A stretch of DNA of 64,000 bases from Ensifer adhaerens (GTDB lineage Bacteria > Pseudomonadota > Alphaproteobacteria > Rhizobiales > Rhizobiaceae), in the NCBI RefSeq assembly GCF_002007205.1, contig NZ_LAZS01000003.1:1-64000 (forward strand), written 5' to 3'. The notes under the pieces were generated by a model. The model did not search any database and had not been told where the DNA came from. It saw only the letters and a list, made by a program, of their open reading frames with translations. This document shows, piece by piece, positions 50,558 through 60,316 of this stretch. Numbering within the stretch: the first letter of the stretch is position 1; every line of letters begins with the position of its first letter. The position numbers and the translations under genes were made by a program.

Positions 50558-50827
50558 TCTTCTGCTCCAGTTCTGTCTCGGGAATGTCGAGCGGATGCGG
50601 CCGGGGCCACGCCGCATGAGTTGAACGCCGCGACGAAACGGTTGTTCCCGATCCCATCGTGACGCGCACATGTCTTTTTTAAATGCCAGGCAGGCCATTG
50701 GAGCCTAAGCTCAGCCGTTCCGTTGCCTCAGCGGAGATTCCGGGACTCTGGACGGCATTCCGCCTGGAAATGCGCCTACAGCGACGATGACTGCCGTCGC
50801 TGTGCGTGAAAAATGGAGTGCATTGAC

Positions 50828-51208
50828 ATGGCCGAGCTTCCTCCGTCCGTCCGGACGGTCCTCGTTCTCGAGGACAACTTCATCATCGCCATGGACGTCG
50901 AGGAAATCCTCGCTTCTCTCGGAATATTGCACGTTACGATCGCCGGAAATGCGAACCAGGCATTGGAACTCCTAGCGCTCCAGGCCTTCGATTTCGCGAT
51001 CCTTGACGTCAATCTCGGCGATCACACGAGCTTCGTCGTCGCCGATGCCTTGATTGCCCGCGGCATGCCGTTCGGCTTTACCAGCGGCTACGGCGATCCC
51101 GAGCATTTCCCGACTTATCTCAGGCACGTTCCGCGGATCGACAAGCCCTTCAACGAGAAAACGATCGGCCAGTTGATCGCTGCAGGATCCGAGCCGAGAG
51201 ACGCTTAG
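50828..51208 (+). CDS. Single-domain response regulator (receiver only)
   Basis: A 126-residue stand-alone receiver domain: acidic pocket Glu15/Asp16 (LEDN), phosphoacceptor Asp60 (ILDVNLGD), Thr85 (FTSGYG) and Lys106 (RIDKPF). No output domain is attached. GGAG at 50815-50818 favours the ATG at 50828 over 50813. No histidine kinase is next to it. Such orphan receivers in rhizobia often act as phosphate sinks or partners of HWE/HisKA_2 kinases in the general stress response; which applies here is unknown. It is convergent with the CysQ-like gene. Confidence 0.9.
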   Translation: MAELPPSVRTVLVLEDNFIIAMDVEEILASLGILHVTIAGNANQALELLALQAFDFAILDVNLGDHTSFVVADALIARGMPFGFTSGYGDPEHFPTYLRHVPRIDKPFNEKTIGQLIAAGSEPRDA

Positions 51209-51239
51209 GCACCCGCGCGTCCCGCGCGAAGCGACGCGT

Positions 51240-52016
51240 TCATGGCTTGCCGCGCGAGACGAACCAGGGATTGGCGAAGTCGCTGTCGTCTTTCTGGTTG
51301 CGCTTGCCGTAGGTCAGCGGCGTGCCGTCCATCGTCAGCGTTTCGCCGCCCGCGGCCCTGAGGATCGCGTCGCCTGCGGCAGTATCCCATTCCATCGTCC
51401 GGCTGAAGCGCGGATAGACGTCGGCCACGCCCTCGGCGAGCAGGCAGAATTTCAAGGACGAGCCGACCGTCCGGTAATCGGCGATGCCGTGTTTTTCGAG
51501 GTAGTCGATCGTCTCGGCGCTGTTGTGCCAGCGGCTGGCGAGCCCCACCATGCGATCCCCGCAGCTGCGGCAGCCGATGATCGTTTCTTCGGTCAGGCGA
51601 AAGCTGCCATCAATAACCGACTTTACCGCCTTGCCATGGTGTGCCGCATAGAGAATGCCAAGCGCCGGGGCGTAGACGACGCCCGCGACGGGCGCGCCGT
51701 TTTCGATCAGCGCGATGTTGACGGTGAAGTCGTCGTTGCGGCTGATGAATTCCTTGGTGCCGTCGAGCGGATCGACAAGGAAAAACGACTTGCCTGAAAT
51801 CTCCGGCACGAAGCCGGCGGACACCGCCTCTTCGGCGACCACGGGGATGTCCGGGAAGGCGGAGGCGAGGTCCGCCAGGATGATGCGTTCGGCCGTCGTA
51901 TCGGCATCGGTGACCGGTGAACAGTCGGGCTTGTGGGTGACCTCCGGCCCGGCATTGTAGATGTCGAGAATGGCCCGACCCGCCGCTATTGCCGATTGTT
52001 GCAGTATCTCCAGCAT
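51240..52016 (-). CDS. cysQ: Inositol-monophosphatase family, CysQ-like 3'(2'),5'-bisphosphate nucleotidase
   Basis: A 258-residue Mg-dependent, Li-sensitive-type phosphatase. Metal ligands are Glu62/Glu63 (VVAEEA), Asp82 and Asp85 (FLVDPLDGTKEF) and the later WDTAAGDAIL motif near 210. KEF after DGT favours the CysQ branch (3'-phosphoadenosine 5'-phosphate hydrolysis in sulfate assimilation) over inositol phosphatases. Start options at 52088, 52049 and 52040 exist; 52016 is chosen because family members begin close to this Met. A single gene, divergent from soxB. Confidence 0.88.
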   Translation of the reverse strand: MLEILQQSAIAAGRAILDIYNAGPEVTHKPDCSPVTDADTTAERIILADLASAFPDIPVVAEEAVSAGFVPEISGKSFFLVDPLDGTKEFISRNDDFTVNIALIENGAPVAGVVYAPALGILYAAHHGKAVKSVIDGSFRLTEETIIGCRSCGDRMVGLASRWHNSAETIDYLEKHGIADYRTVGSSLKFCLLAEGVADVYPRFSRTMEWDTAAGDAILRAAGGETLTMDGTPLTYGKRNQKDDSDFANPWFVSRGKP

Positions 52017-52229
52017 TCGCCCTGTCTTTCGGTACGTCATCAGGCCCATAGCATATTGAGTGGAAGAATATAGCCATGCTTTTGACATGGCGGGCGGCTC
52101 TTACGCTTGGCCGCAGGTCATCTGCCGAGCCGGGTGTCTCAAGGTTTTTTGCACCTGCGACAGGCTTGCGTCTTTGCTTCCGCCCTTCGGCTGTGCAAAT
52201 GTGCCGCCGCAACTCACCTGGATGCCTTC

Positions 52230-53480
52230 ATGCGTTATTCCGCATTCTCGATCGTCAGGAACGCCCTTTCCGGAAACCTGAACTGGAAGCCGCAATGGCG
52301 CCAACCGCAACCGAAATCCCACTATGACGTGATCATCATCGGCGGCGGCGGCCATGGGCTTGCGACCGCCTATTATCTCGCCAAGGAATTCGGCGTGAAG
52401 AATGTCGCGGTGCTGGAGAAGGGTTATCTCGGTTCCGGCAATGTCGGCCGCAACACGACGATCGTGCGCTCCAATTACATGCTGCCCGGCAACGAGCCTT
52501 TCTACGAGTTTTCGATGAAGCTTTGGGAAGGGCTGGAGCAGGATCTCAACTACAATGTAATGCTGTCGCAGCGCGGCGTCATCATGCTCTACCACAGCGA
52601 CGCCCAGCGCGACGCCTATGTTCGTCGCGGCAACGCCATGTGGATGGAAGGTGTGGCGGCCGAGCTGATCGAGCGCGAGCAGTTGAAGAAGATGATCCCC
52701 TTCCTCAACTACGACCACGCCCGCTATCCGATCCTCGGGGGCCTGTTGCAGCGCCGCGCCGGCACGGCGCGGCACGACGCCGTCGCTTGGGGTTATGCCC
52801 GCGGCGCCGACCGGCACGGCGTCGACATCATCGAACATTGCGAAGTAACCGGCATTCGCCGCGAAAACGGCATCGTCACCGGCGTCGAAACGACGAAGGG
52901 CTTCATCGGCTGCGGCAAGCTGGCGCTGGCGGCGGCCGGCAATTCCTCGCGCGTCGGTGAAATGGCCGATCTGAAGCTGCCGCTCGAAAGCCATGTGCTG
53001 CAGGCTTTCGTCACCGAAGGGCTGAAGCCCTGCATCGACCATGTGATCGTCTATGGCGGCGGCCATTTCTATATCTCGCAATCGGACAAGGGCGGCCTCG
53101 TCTTCGGTGCCGAGATCGACGGTTACTCGTCCTATGCCCAGCGCGGCAATCTCGCGACCGCCGAGCACGTGATGGAGGAGGGGGTGACGATGATCCCGGG
53201 TCTCGCGCGCGTGCGGGTGCTTCGGGCCTGGGGCGGCGTCATGGACATGAGCATGGACGGCTCGCCGATCATCGACCGCACCTCGATCGACAATCTCTAT
53301 CTGAACTGCGGTTGGTGCTATGGCGGCTTCAAGGCGACGCCGGCGTCCGGTTACTGTTTCGCCCACCTGATCGCCAGGAACGACACCCATCCGGTGGCGC
53401 GCGCCTTGAGGCTCGACCGCTTCGCCCGCGGCTATGCCGTCGACGAGGCCGGTGCCGGGCCGCAGCCCAACCTTCACTGA
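52230..53480 (+). CDS. soxB: Sarcosine oxidase subunit beta
   Basis: The 416-residue flavin subunit of heterotetrameric sarcosine oxidase. The FAD motif IIIGGGGHGLATAYYLAKE is at 35-53, and GTARHDAVAWGYA near 178-190 carries His182, equivalent to the histidine that binds FMN covalently in characterised enzymes. It oxidises sarcosine to glycine, passing the methylene group to tetrahydrofolate on the alpha subunit and producing H2O2. Length matches the family (about 405-417). The start at 52230 reproduces the normal N-terminus (MRYSAFSIVRNAL). It is the first gene of soxBDAG. Confidence 0.96.
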   Translation: MRYSAFSIVRNALSGNLNWKPQWRQPQPKSHYDVIIIGGGGHGLATAYYLAKEFGVKNVAVLEKGYLGSGNVGRNTTIVRSNYMLPGNEPFYEFSMKLWEGLEQDLNYNVMLSQRGVIMLYHSDAQRDAYVRRGNAMWMEGVAAELIEREQLKKMIPFLNYDHARYPILGGLLQRRAGTARHDAVAWGYARGADRHGVDIIEHCEVTGIRRENGIVTGVETTKGFIGCGKLALAAAGNSSRVGEMADLKLPLESHVLQAFVTEGLKPCIDHVIVYGGGHFYISQSDKGGLVFGAEIDGYSSYAQRGNLATAEHVMEEGVTMIPGLARVRVLRAWGGVMDMSMDGSPIIDRTSIDNLYLNCGWCYGGFKATPASGYCFAHLIARNDTHPVARALRLDRFARGYAVDEAGAGPQPNLH

Positions 53481-53553
53481 CACTGCGCGGCCGCTCGCCG
53501 GCCCGCATGGAATGAACAGGAAGCCGACCCGCGGCTTCAGGACACGGAAGACC

Positions 53554-53832
53554 ATGGCAAGCCTGATCACCTGCCCGCATTGCGGACTGCGACCGAAGGA
53601 AGAATTCGCGATCCGCGGCGACGCTTCGCGCGGACGCCCCGAACCGATGGATTCGGACGAGGCCTGGCACGACTATGTCTATGTGCGCGCCAACCCGCGC
53701 GGCCGCACCCTGGAACATTGGCATCATGTTGCCGGCTGTCGCCGTTTCCTCGTGGTCGAGCGTGATACGGCCACACACGAGGTCTATTCCGTCGTCGATG
53801 CGGCCGAGTTTGCGCGGAGGGCCGCGCAATGA
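53554..53832 (+). CDS. soxD: Sarcosine oxidase subunit delta
   Basis: A 92-residue zinc-binding subunit. CPHCG (Cys7, Cys10) with the later EHWHHVAGC segment (His and Cys) forms the zinc site known for SoxD; the RPKEEF and DSDEAWHDYVYVRANPRG stretches are family hallmarks. It bridges the alpha and beta subunits in the cytoplasmic complex. The start at 53554 is the conventional MASLITCPHCG. Its stop overlaps the soxA start by 4 bases. Confidence 0.95.
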   Translation: MASLITCPHCGLRPKEEFAIRGDASRGRPEPMDSDEAWHDYVYVRANPRGRTLEHWHHVAGCRRFLVVERDTATHEVYSVVDAAEFARRAAQ

Positions 53833-56786
53833 CGGGCTATCGTCTTTCCTCCGGCGGCCTCGTCGATCGCAGCAAGACGCTGAGCTTCACCTTCGATGGG
53901 CGGCCGTTGCGCGGCTTTGCCGGAGATACACTGGCTTCGGCGCTGCTTGCCAACGACCAGCTGCTCATCGGGCGCAGCTTCAAGTACCATCGGCCGCGCG
54001 GCATCGTCAGCGCCGGGCCTTCCGAGCCGAACGCGCTCGTCACCATCGGTTCCGATGCGCGCACCGACCCGAATACCAAGGCGACCGTGACGGAACTCTA
54101 TGGCGGGTTGACCGCCAAAAGCCAGAACCGCTGGCCGTCGCTCGGCTTCGACGTCGGCGCCGTCAACGGCATGCTGTCGCCCTTCCTCGGCGCCGGCTTC
54201 TACTACAAGACCTTCATGTGGCCGAAGCAGTTCTGGGAGCGGGTCTACGAACCCTTCATCCGCCGCGCCGCCGGCCTCGGCCGCGCAGTGCTGGAACGTG
54301 ATCCGGAGACCTATGAGAAGTCCTGGGCCTTCTGTGATTTGCTCGTCGTCGGTGCCGGTCCCGCCGGCCTGATGGCGGCGCTGACCGCCGGCCGCGCCGG
54401 CCTTCGGGTCATCGTCGCCGACGAGGATTTCCGGCTCGGCGGCTCCCTGCTTGCGACCGGCGAGACCGTCGACGGCGCGCCGGCATCGGTCTTTGCCGAC
54501 CGCACCGTCGCCGAACTGCAAGCGCTGCCCAACGTCACTCTGCTTTCGCGCACCACGGTCTTCGGCTGGTATGACGACAACGTCTTCGGTGCGGTTGAAC
54601 GCGTGCAGAAACACATCGCTGAACCGTCTTCGAAGCTCGTGAGCGAGCGTGTCTGGCGCATCGTTGCCAAGCGCGCGCTGATGGCAACCGGTGCCGAGGA
54701 ACGCCCGCTGGTGTTCGGCGGCAATGATAGGCCCGGCGTGATGATGGCGGGAGCCATGACCACCTATGCCGAGCGCTATGGTGTGGCCGCCGGCAAGCAG
54801 ATCACGATCTTTACCAGCGGCAGCGCCGGTTACCGCACGGCGCGGGCCCTTGCGTCCAAGGGCGTCGCCATCGCGGCGATCGTCGACGCCCGAGCGGAAT
54901 CCGCCGATCAGGCGCCTGATGGCATCCGGGTCATCCGCTCGGCTTCCGTCGTCGACACCAAGGGCCGGCAGCGCCTCAAGGGCATCGTCGTCGAACGCTC
55001 CGGCTTCGAGGAACTGATCGTCTGCGATGCGCTGGGGATGTCCGGTGGCTTTAGCCCGGTGGTGCATCTTGCCTGCCAGCGCGGCGCAAGACCGGTCTGG
55101 TCGGAGGAATTGAAGGCCTTCGTCGCACCCGATGTCGGTGGCGGCCTGCGTGCCGTCGGCGCTGCAAACGGTGTCTACACGCTCTCGAGCTGCCTGTCCG
55201 ATGGTGCGGAGAAGGCCGCAGCGATTGCGGCCGACCTCGGTTTCAGAGCCAGCTCGGCCGCAGCACCGGTCGTCGATGGCGAAGAGGCCACGTCCTTTTC
55301 AGCGCTCTGGTATGTGCCCGGCGCCAAGTCGAAGGCTTTTGTCGATTTCCAGAACGACGTGCATGCAAAGGACCTCGGTCTCGCACTGCGCGAAGGCTTC
55401 GGCCATGTGGAGCACGCCAAGCGCTACACCACCAGTGGCATGGCGACCGACCAGGGCAAGCTTTCCAACATCAACGCCGTCGGCATTCTCGCCGGTATGC
55501 GCGGCGTCAGTCCGGCCGACGTCGGTACCACGACGTTCAGGCCGTTCTACACGCCGGTCTCCTTCGGTGCGCTTGCCGGTGCGGCCCGCGACGAGCATGC
55601 GGCGCCGGCGCGAAAGTCGCCGCTGCATGGCTGGGCGATGAAAAACGGCGCGACCTTCATCGAGGCGGGGCTCTGGCATCGCTCCGCCTGGTTCCCGCGC
55701 GCCGGCGAAAAGACCTGGCGCGACAGCGTCGATCGCGAAGTACTGAACGTGCGGGCCAATGTCGGCCTCTGTGACGTCTCGACGCTCGGCAAGATCGAGG
55801 TTTTCGGCCCGGATGCGGCGGAGTTTCTAAACCGGCTCTATTGCAACCCGGTCCTGAAGTTGCCTGTCGGCAAGGCGCGCTATGGGCTGATGTTGCGTGA
55901 GGATGGGGTCGTCTTCGACGACGGCACGGTGAGCCGGTTCGACGAGGAGCATTTCTTCGTGACCACGACGACGGCGATGGCGGGCCCGGTCATGGCGCAT
56001 ATGGAATATTGCGCCCAGACGCTCTGGCCGGACCTCGAAGTCCGTTTCACCTCGTCGACCGACCAATGGGCGCAGATGGCGATCGCCGGTCCGAAGGCGC
56101 GGGCGGTGCTGCAGCAGATTGTCGACGGCGACATTTCCGACGACGCTTTCCCGTTCCTTTCGGTCCGAAAGATTGCTCTGAAAAGCGGCGTGTCAGCGCG
56201 GCTCTTCCGCATCTCCTTCTCCGGGGAACTGGCCTTCGAGCTGGCCGTGCCGGCAGGCTATGGCGAGGCGGTCGCGGACCAGATCATGGAGGCCGGTCGC
56301 CCGCATGATATCTGCGCCTATGGCGTCGAGGCGCTGAATGTCCTGCGGCTCGAAAAGGGGCTGCTGACGCATGCCGAATTCGACGGACGCGTGACGCCCG
56401 ATGATGCCGGCCTCGGCCGCATGCTCTCGATGCAGAAGACCGACTTCATCGGCAAGCGCCTGTCGACTCGCTACGGCCTGACGGCCGCCGACCGTATGCA
56501 GCTCGTCGGGTTGAAACCGGTCGATGCCGACAAGGACATGCGCGCCGGCGCCCATCTCCTGAAGGAGGGAACGAAGCCCTCGACACTGAACGATCAGGGC
56601 TGGGTGAGTTCGGCCGGCTTCTCGCCGGTCCTTGGGCATGCGATCGCGCTCGCCTTCCTGAGATCCGGGCGCGAGCGATACGGCGAGAAAGTCATCGTCT
56701 TCGATAAGCTGCGCGATCAGGAGATCGTCGCGGAAGTCTGCGACCCGGTTTTCGTCGATCCGCAAAATGCAAAGCTGAAGGCCTGA
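53829..56786 (+). CDS. soxA: Sarcosine oxidase subunit alpha
   Basis: A 985-residue subunit. The N-terminal about 1-105 is a ferredoxin-like (2Fe-2S-fold without cluster) domain with RSFKYHRPRGIVSAG. The NAD-binding module starts at LVVGAGPAGLMAALTAGRAGLRVIVAD near 173. The C-terminal about 590-985 is a GcvT/tetrahydrofolate-binding domain ending in DPVFVDPQNAKLKA. It binds NAD and channels the sarcosine methyl group to tetrahydrofolate. Length equals that of other SoxA proteins. A GAGGAGG site for soxG lies right at its stop codon. Confidence 0.96.
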   Translation: MTGYRLSSGGLVDRSKTLSFTFDGRPLRGFAGDTLASALLANDQLLIGRSFKYHRPRGIVSAGPSEPNALVTIGSDARTDPNTKATVTELYGGLTAKSQNRWPSLGFDVGAVNGMLSPFLGAGFYYKTFMWPKQFWERVYEPFIRRAAGLGRAVLERDPETYEKSWAFCDLLVVGAGPAGLMAALTAGRAGLRVIVADEDFRLGGSLLATGETVDGAPASVFADRTVAELQALPNVTLLSRTTVFGWYDDNVFGAVERVQKHIAEPSSKLVSERVWRIVAKRALMATGAEERPLVFGGNDRPGVMMAGAMTTYAERYGVAAGKQITIFTSGSAGYRTARALASKGVAIAAIVDARAESADQAPDGIRVIRSASVVDTKGRQRLKGIVVERSGFEELIVCDALGMSGGFSPVVHLACQRGARPVWSEELKAFVAPDVGGGLRAVGAANGVYTLSSCLSDGAEKAAAIAADLGFRASSAAAPVVDGEEATSFSALWYVPGAKSKAFVDFQNDVHAKDLGLALREGFGHVEHAKRYTTSGMATDQGKLSNINAVGILAGMRGVSPADVGTTTFRPFYTPVSFGALAGAARDEHAAPARKSPLHGWAMKNGATFIEAGLWHRSAWFPRAGEKTWRDSVDREVLNVRANVGLCDVSTLGKIEVFGPDAAEFLNRLYCNPVLKLPVGKARYGLMLREDGVVFDDGTVSRFDEEHFFVTTTTAMAGPVMAHMEYCAQTLWPDLEVRFTSSTDQWAQMAIAGPKARAVLQQIVDGDISDDAFPFLSVRKIALKSGVSARLFRISFSGELAFELAVPAGYGEAVADQIMEAGRPHDICAYGVEALNVLRLEKGLLTHAEFDGRVTPDDAGLGRMLSMQKTDFIGKRLSTRYGLTAADRMQLVGLKPVDADKDMRAGAHLLKEGTKPSTLNDQGWVSSAGFSPVLGHAIALAFLRSGRERYGEKVIVFDKLRDQEIVAEVCDPVFVDPQNAKLKA

Positions 56787-56796
56787 GGAGGCGGTG

Positions 56797-57351
56797 ATGG
56801 TTCGAGACTACAACAACCGCCATGCGCTGGAACAGAAACTGCGCTCGGCACCGACGCCCTCAGCCGCCGATCATCTGATGGTCGGTCATTGGCGCACGAT
56901 GGCGACGGTGCTTGCCCGAACCGGGCAGGCGGAGGCGGTGCGACAGGCGATTGCCTCGGTGCCTGAGCTCTCGCTGCGTTTCTCCGGTCCCGGAGAATGG
57001 CTCGTCGTCTCCGAGGTGGAGGCGCCGAGCGGGCTCGTGCGTCGCCTCGGAGAGCTCTGCGACGGGCGTGCCCATGTCGTCGACCAGAGCGACGGGCGCG
57101 TCGTCTTCCGCTTGGCCGGCCCGAACGTGCGCAGCATCCTCGCCAAGGGCATTGGCCTCGATCTTCATCCCGCTGCCTTCACGATTGGCGGCAGTGCCAA
57201 TGCGCTCTGCGGCCACATCCCGGTCAATCTCGCCCGGACGGACGAGGACACGTTTGAGCTGATCGTGCCGCGCAGCTACGCCGAATCGCTCTTCGATGAC
57301 CTGACGAAGATGGGGCGTGCCTTCGATCTCACCGCCGCCTTCTCGGACTGA
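56797..57351 (+). CDS. soxG: Sarcosine oxidase subunit gamma
   Basis: A 184-residue subunit of the tetrameric oxidase, a remote GcvT-fold relative without a known cofactor. Segments RFSGPGEWLVVSE, VVDQSDGRVVFRLAGPNVRSILAKGIGLDLHP and LARTDEDTFELIVPRSYAESLFDDL match the SoxG family. GAGGAGG at 56785-56791 supports the ATG at 56797; a GTG at 56794 is the alternative. It ends the soxBDAG operon, followed by a hairpin. Confidence 0.94.
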   Translation: MVRDYNNRHALEQKLRSAPTPSAADHLMVGHWRTMATVLARTGQAEAVRQAIASVPELSLRFSGPGEWLVVSEVEAPSGLVRRLGELCDGRAHVVDQSDGRVVFRLAGPNVRSILAKGIGLDLHPAAFTIGGSANALCGHIPVNLARTDEDTFELIVPRSYAESLFDDLTKMGRAFDLTAAFSD

Positions 57352-57380
57352 AACAGCCCTTTCGAAGGGCCGAAATCAAA

Positions 57381-57399
57381 TGCGGCATGAAATGCCGCA
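57381..57399 (+). terminator. Hairpin after soxG
   Basis: A perfect 8-bp stem TGCGGCAT-GAA-ATGCCGCA, 30 bases past the soxG stop, followed by a smaller ACGGG/CCCGT stem. No T-run. Probable 3' boundary of the sox transcript. Confidence 0.45.
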
Positions 57400-57604
57400 A
57401 ACGGGTCGCCCGTTCGCCAGCAAACGGCGGAAATGGACAAGCGTCCTTCGCAGCCGTGGCTTTATCGGCGCCGTCTTTCTGACTAGGCTTTGATCATTCG
57501 CCACTTGCGCTTCTGCCCGGAAGGCAAGCGGTTGCCGTGCCTGGATCTCTTCCTGACAATTTGGCCATGCCTCCGGCAGGAGCATGGAAAGACGGAGTGT
57601 ACGC

Positions 57605-60031
57605 ATGAAAAGCCATGCCAAGGTCGTCGTCATCGGCGGTGGTGTCGTCGGTTGTTCGGTGCTTTATCACCTGACGAAATTCGGCTGGACCGATGCCGTG
57701 CTGCTCGAACGATCGGAACTCACTTCCGGCTCCACCTGGCACGCGGCCGGCGGCATGCACACGATCAACGGTGACCCGAACGTCGCCAAGCTGCAGAAAT
57801 ATACGGTCGAGCTCTACAAGGAGATCGAGGCGTATTCCGGCCAGGATGTCGGCCTGCACATGACCTCCGGCATGATGCTCGCCGCCACCAAGGAACGTTT
57901 CGACTGGATGAAGTCGATCCTTGCCAAGGGCCGCTATATGGGGCTCGAAGCCGAGCTTTTGACGCCCATGGAAGCGCACGACCTGATGCCGCTGCTCGAT
58001 CCCGACCAATTCGTCGGCGCGGTGTTCGATCCGGTCGAGGGGCATCTCGATCCCTATGGCACGACGCATGCCTATGCCAAATCGGCGAAGAAGAACGGTG
58101 CCGAGATCTATCTGCACACCAAGGTCGAGGATCTGGTGCAGCGGGAAGACGGTTCCTGGCGAGTGATCACCAACCGGGGAGAGATCGTTGCCGAGCATGT
58201 GGTCAATGCCGCTGGTCTTTGGGCGCGGGAGGTGGGGCGAATGGTGGGCCTCGAGCTGCCTGTGCTCGCCATGGAGCACATGTACCTCATCACCGAGGAC
58301 ATGCCCGAGGTCATCGAATTTAATCGGACGCGCGGCAAGGAACTGATGCACTGCGTCGATTTCGACGGAGAGATTTATCTTCGCCAGGAGCGCAACGGCA
58401 TGCTGATGGGCACCTACGAGAAGGCCTGCCGCCCGTGGTCGCCGATCTCCACGCCCTGGGACTTCGGCCATGAACTGCTGGCCGAAGACATCGACCGCAT
58501 CTCGCCGGAACTCGAGGTTGGCTTCCGGCATTTCCCGGCCTTCAACAAGGCCGGGATCAAGAAGATCATCAACGGCCCCTTCACCTTCTCGCCGGACGGC
58601 AACCCGCTGGTCGGCCCGGTGCGGGGCCTCAGGAACTTCTGGTCGGCCTGTGCGGTCATGGCCGGCTTCAGCCAGGGCGGCGGTGTCGGCCTGGCGCTTG
58701 CCAACTGGATGATTTACGGCGACCCCGGCTTCGACGTCTTTGCCATGGACGTTTCCCGCTACGGCGATTTCGCCACACTTGCCTATACCAATGCCAAGGT
58801 GCGCGAAAACTATTCGCGCCGCTTCTCGATCCGCTATCCGAACGAGGAATTGCCGGGCGCGCGGCCGCTGCTGACGACGCCGATCTACGACCGGCTGAAG
58901 GCTGCGGGCGCCTTCTTCGGCGCGTCCTACGGGCTCGAAGCGCCGCTGTGGTTTGCACCCGAAGGCGTCAAGGACGCCTTCTCCTGGCGGCGTTCGACCG
59001 ATTTCGAGACGGTGGGCGCCGAGGCGCGGGCGGTGCGCGAGGGCGTCGGCCTGATGGAGACATCGGGCTTTGCCAAATATGCGATCACCGGCAAGGGCGC
59101 CGAAGCCTGGCTCGACCGGCTGCTTGCCTGCCGCATCCCGCAGGCAGGGCGCATGACGCTGGCGCCGATGCTGAAGGATGACGGCAAGCTGATCGGCGAC
59201 TTCACGCTGGCAAAGCTCGGGGAAGGGGATTTCCTGCTGATCGGCTCGGGCATCGCCGAGGACTACCACATGCGCTGGTTCGAGGCGCATCTGCCCGCGG
59301 ACGGCTCGGTGACGCTGAAGGCGTTGAAGCTGGAGCTGGCCGGCCTGTCGATCGCCGGGCCGAAGGCGCGCGATGTGCTCGCGAGCCTCACCCATCTCGA
59401 CGTCTCCGACGCCGTCTTCCCCTTCATGGACATCCGCCGCATGGATCTCGGCATGGCGCCGGCCATCGTCGGCCGCGTCAGCTATACCGGCGATCTCGGC
59501 TACGAGATCTGGATGAAGCCCGAGTATCAGCGCTATCTCTTCGAACTCCTGATGGAGAAGGGGGCGGCGTCCGGGATTCGTCTGTTCGGTCTCCGGGCGC
59601 TGAACGCGCTGCGCGTCGAGAAATCCTTCGGCAGCTGGGCGCGCGAGTATCGTCCGCTCTATGGCCCGGTCGAGGCCGGGCTTGGCCGTTTCGTTGCGAC
59701 CGGCAAGAACGCGGATTTCATCGGCAAGGCGGCAGCCGTGAAAGAGAAGGCGGACGGCGGCGCGTTGCGTCTCAGGACCTTCCTGCTCGAGGCCAGGGAC
59801 GCGGATGTCATCGGCGACGAACCGATCTATCTCGATGGCGTCGTGCGCGGCTGGGTGACATCGGGCGGCTATGCGCATGCAAGCGGCGTTTCGGTTGCCA
59901 TGGGTTATGTGCCGAAGGAGATTGCCGACCGCAGCGATGGCTGGTCGATCGAACTCTTGGGCGAGATCCTGCCGGCACGTCTTCAGCCGCATCCGCTGTT
60001 CGATTCGAACGGTCAGCGCATGCGCGCCTGA
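57605..60031 (+). CDS. FAD-dependent dimethylglycine dehydrogenase-like enzyme with GcvT domain
   Basis: An 808-residue enzyme. The FAD motif VVVIGGGVVGCSVLYHLTKFG is at about 7-27, and SGSTWHAAGGMH near 47-58 carries the His that binds FAD covalently in dimethylglycine dehydrogenase. The oxidase part ends near 400; a GcvT domain (about 420-700) and its C-terminal barrel (about 710-800) follow. It would demethylate dimethylglycine or sarcosine and load tetrahydrofolate. The start at 57605 has GGAG 7 bases upstream; 57584 is also possible. It stands between soxBDAG and livHMGF. Compared with the 853-residue paralogue at 4067-6628 it is closer to classical DMGDH. Confidence 0.92.
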   Translation: MKSHAKVVVIGGGVVGCSVLYHLTKFGWTDAVLLERSELTSGSTWHAAGGMHTINGDPNVAKLQKYTVELYKEIEAYSGQDVGLHMTSGMMLAATKERFDWMKSILAKGRYMGLEAELLTPMEAHDLMPLLDPDQFVGAVFDPVEGHLDPYGTTHAYAKSAKKNGAEIYLHTKVEDLVQREDGSWRVITNRGEIVAEHVVNAAGLWAREVGRMVGLELPVLAMEHMYLITEDMPEVIEFNRTRGKELMHCVDFDGEIYLRQERNGMLMGTYEKACRPWSPISTPWDFGHELLAEDIDRISPELEVGFRHFPAFNKAGIKKIINGPFTFSPDGNPLVGPVRGLRNFWSACAVMAGFSQGGGVGLALANWMIYGDPGFDVFAMDVSRYGDFATLAYTNAKVRENYSRRFSIRYPNEELPGARPLLTTPIYDRLKAAGAFFGASYGLEAPLWFAPEGVKDAFSWRRSTDFETVGAEARAVREGVGLMETSGFAKYAITGKGAEAWLDRLLACRIPQAGRMTLAPMLKDDGKLIGDFTLAKLGEGDFLLIGSGIAEDYHMRWFEAHLPADGSVTLKALKLELAGLSIAGPKARDVLASLTHLDVSDAVFPFMDIRRMDLGMAPAIVGRVSYTGDLGYEIWMKPEYQRYLFELLMEKGAASGIRLFGLRALNALRVEKSFGSWAREYRPLYGPVEAGLGRFVATGKNADFIGKAAAVKEKADGGALRLRTFLLEARDADVIGDEPIYLDGVVRGWVTSGGYAHASGVSVAMGYVPKEIADRSDGWSIELLGEILPARLQPHPLFDSNGQRMRA

Positions 60032-60316
60032 GCGTTCGGGCAGGCATGCGGACGAGGGCGGGGCAGGAAGCCTGAGAATACCGAAGGCTTTTACGACTAA
60101 AGTTGATGATTTCACGGGCGAAAGCTGCGAAAAATTTGATTCTTCTGGCTGTAAAAGCGTCAAATCGATTTTATCGAGGAAGTTTTTGACGAAGTCGCGT
60201 TTTTTAGCTTTCCTTTTCGTTTGAAAGAGGTATGGAATCGAGCAAACACAGCGCTCAACAATGAGCTCAAAAAACAAGAGACCGGACCGTTATGGATCTG
60301 GTCCAGGGGAAGATTG
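60032..60316. other. 285-base AT-rich leader upstream of livH
   Basis: No gene is supported. The stretch 60100-60240 is clearly richer in A/T than the rest of the window and probably holds the liv promoter, for example a TTGACG-like -35 at 60186-60191 without a convincing -10. A 5-bp stem GGACC/GGTCC near 60286-60304 precedes the livH ribosome-binding site. No riboswitch is recognised. Confidence 0.4.

Noticed and set aside
57494-60277. Opposite-strand open frame of 927 codons over the DMGDH-like gene
   Set aside because: It is a shadow of codon bias in GC-rich DNA; the translated protein has no family motifs, and the plus-strand frame has a complete FAD-GcvT architecture.
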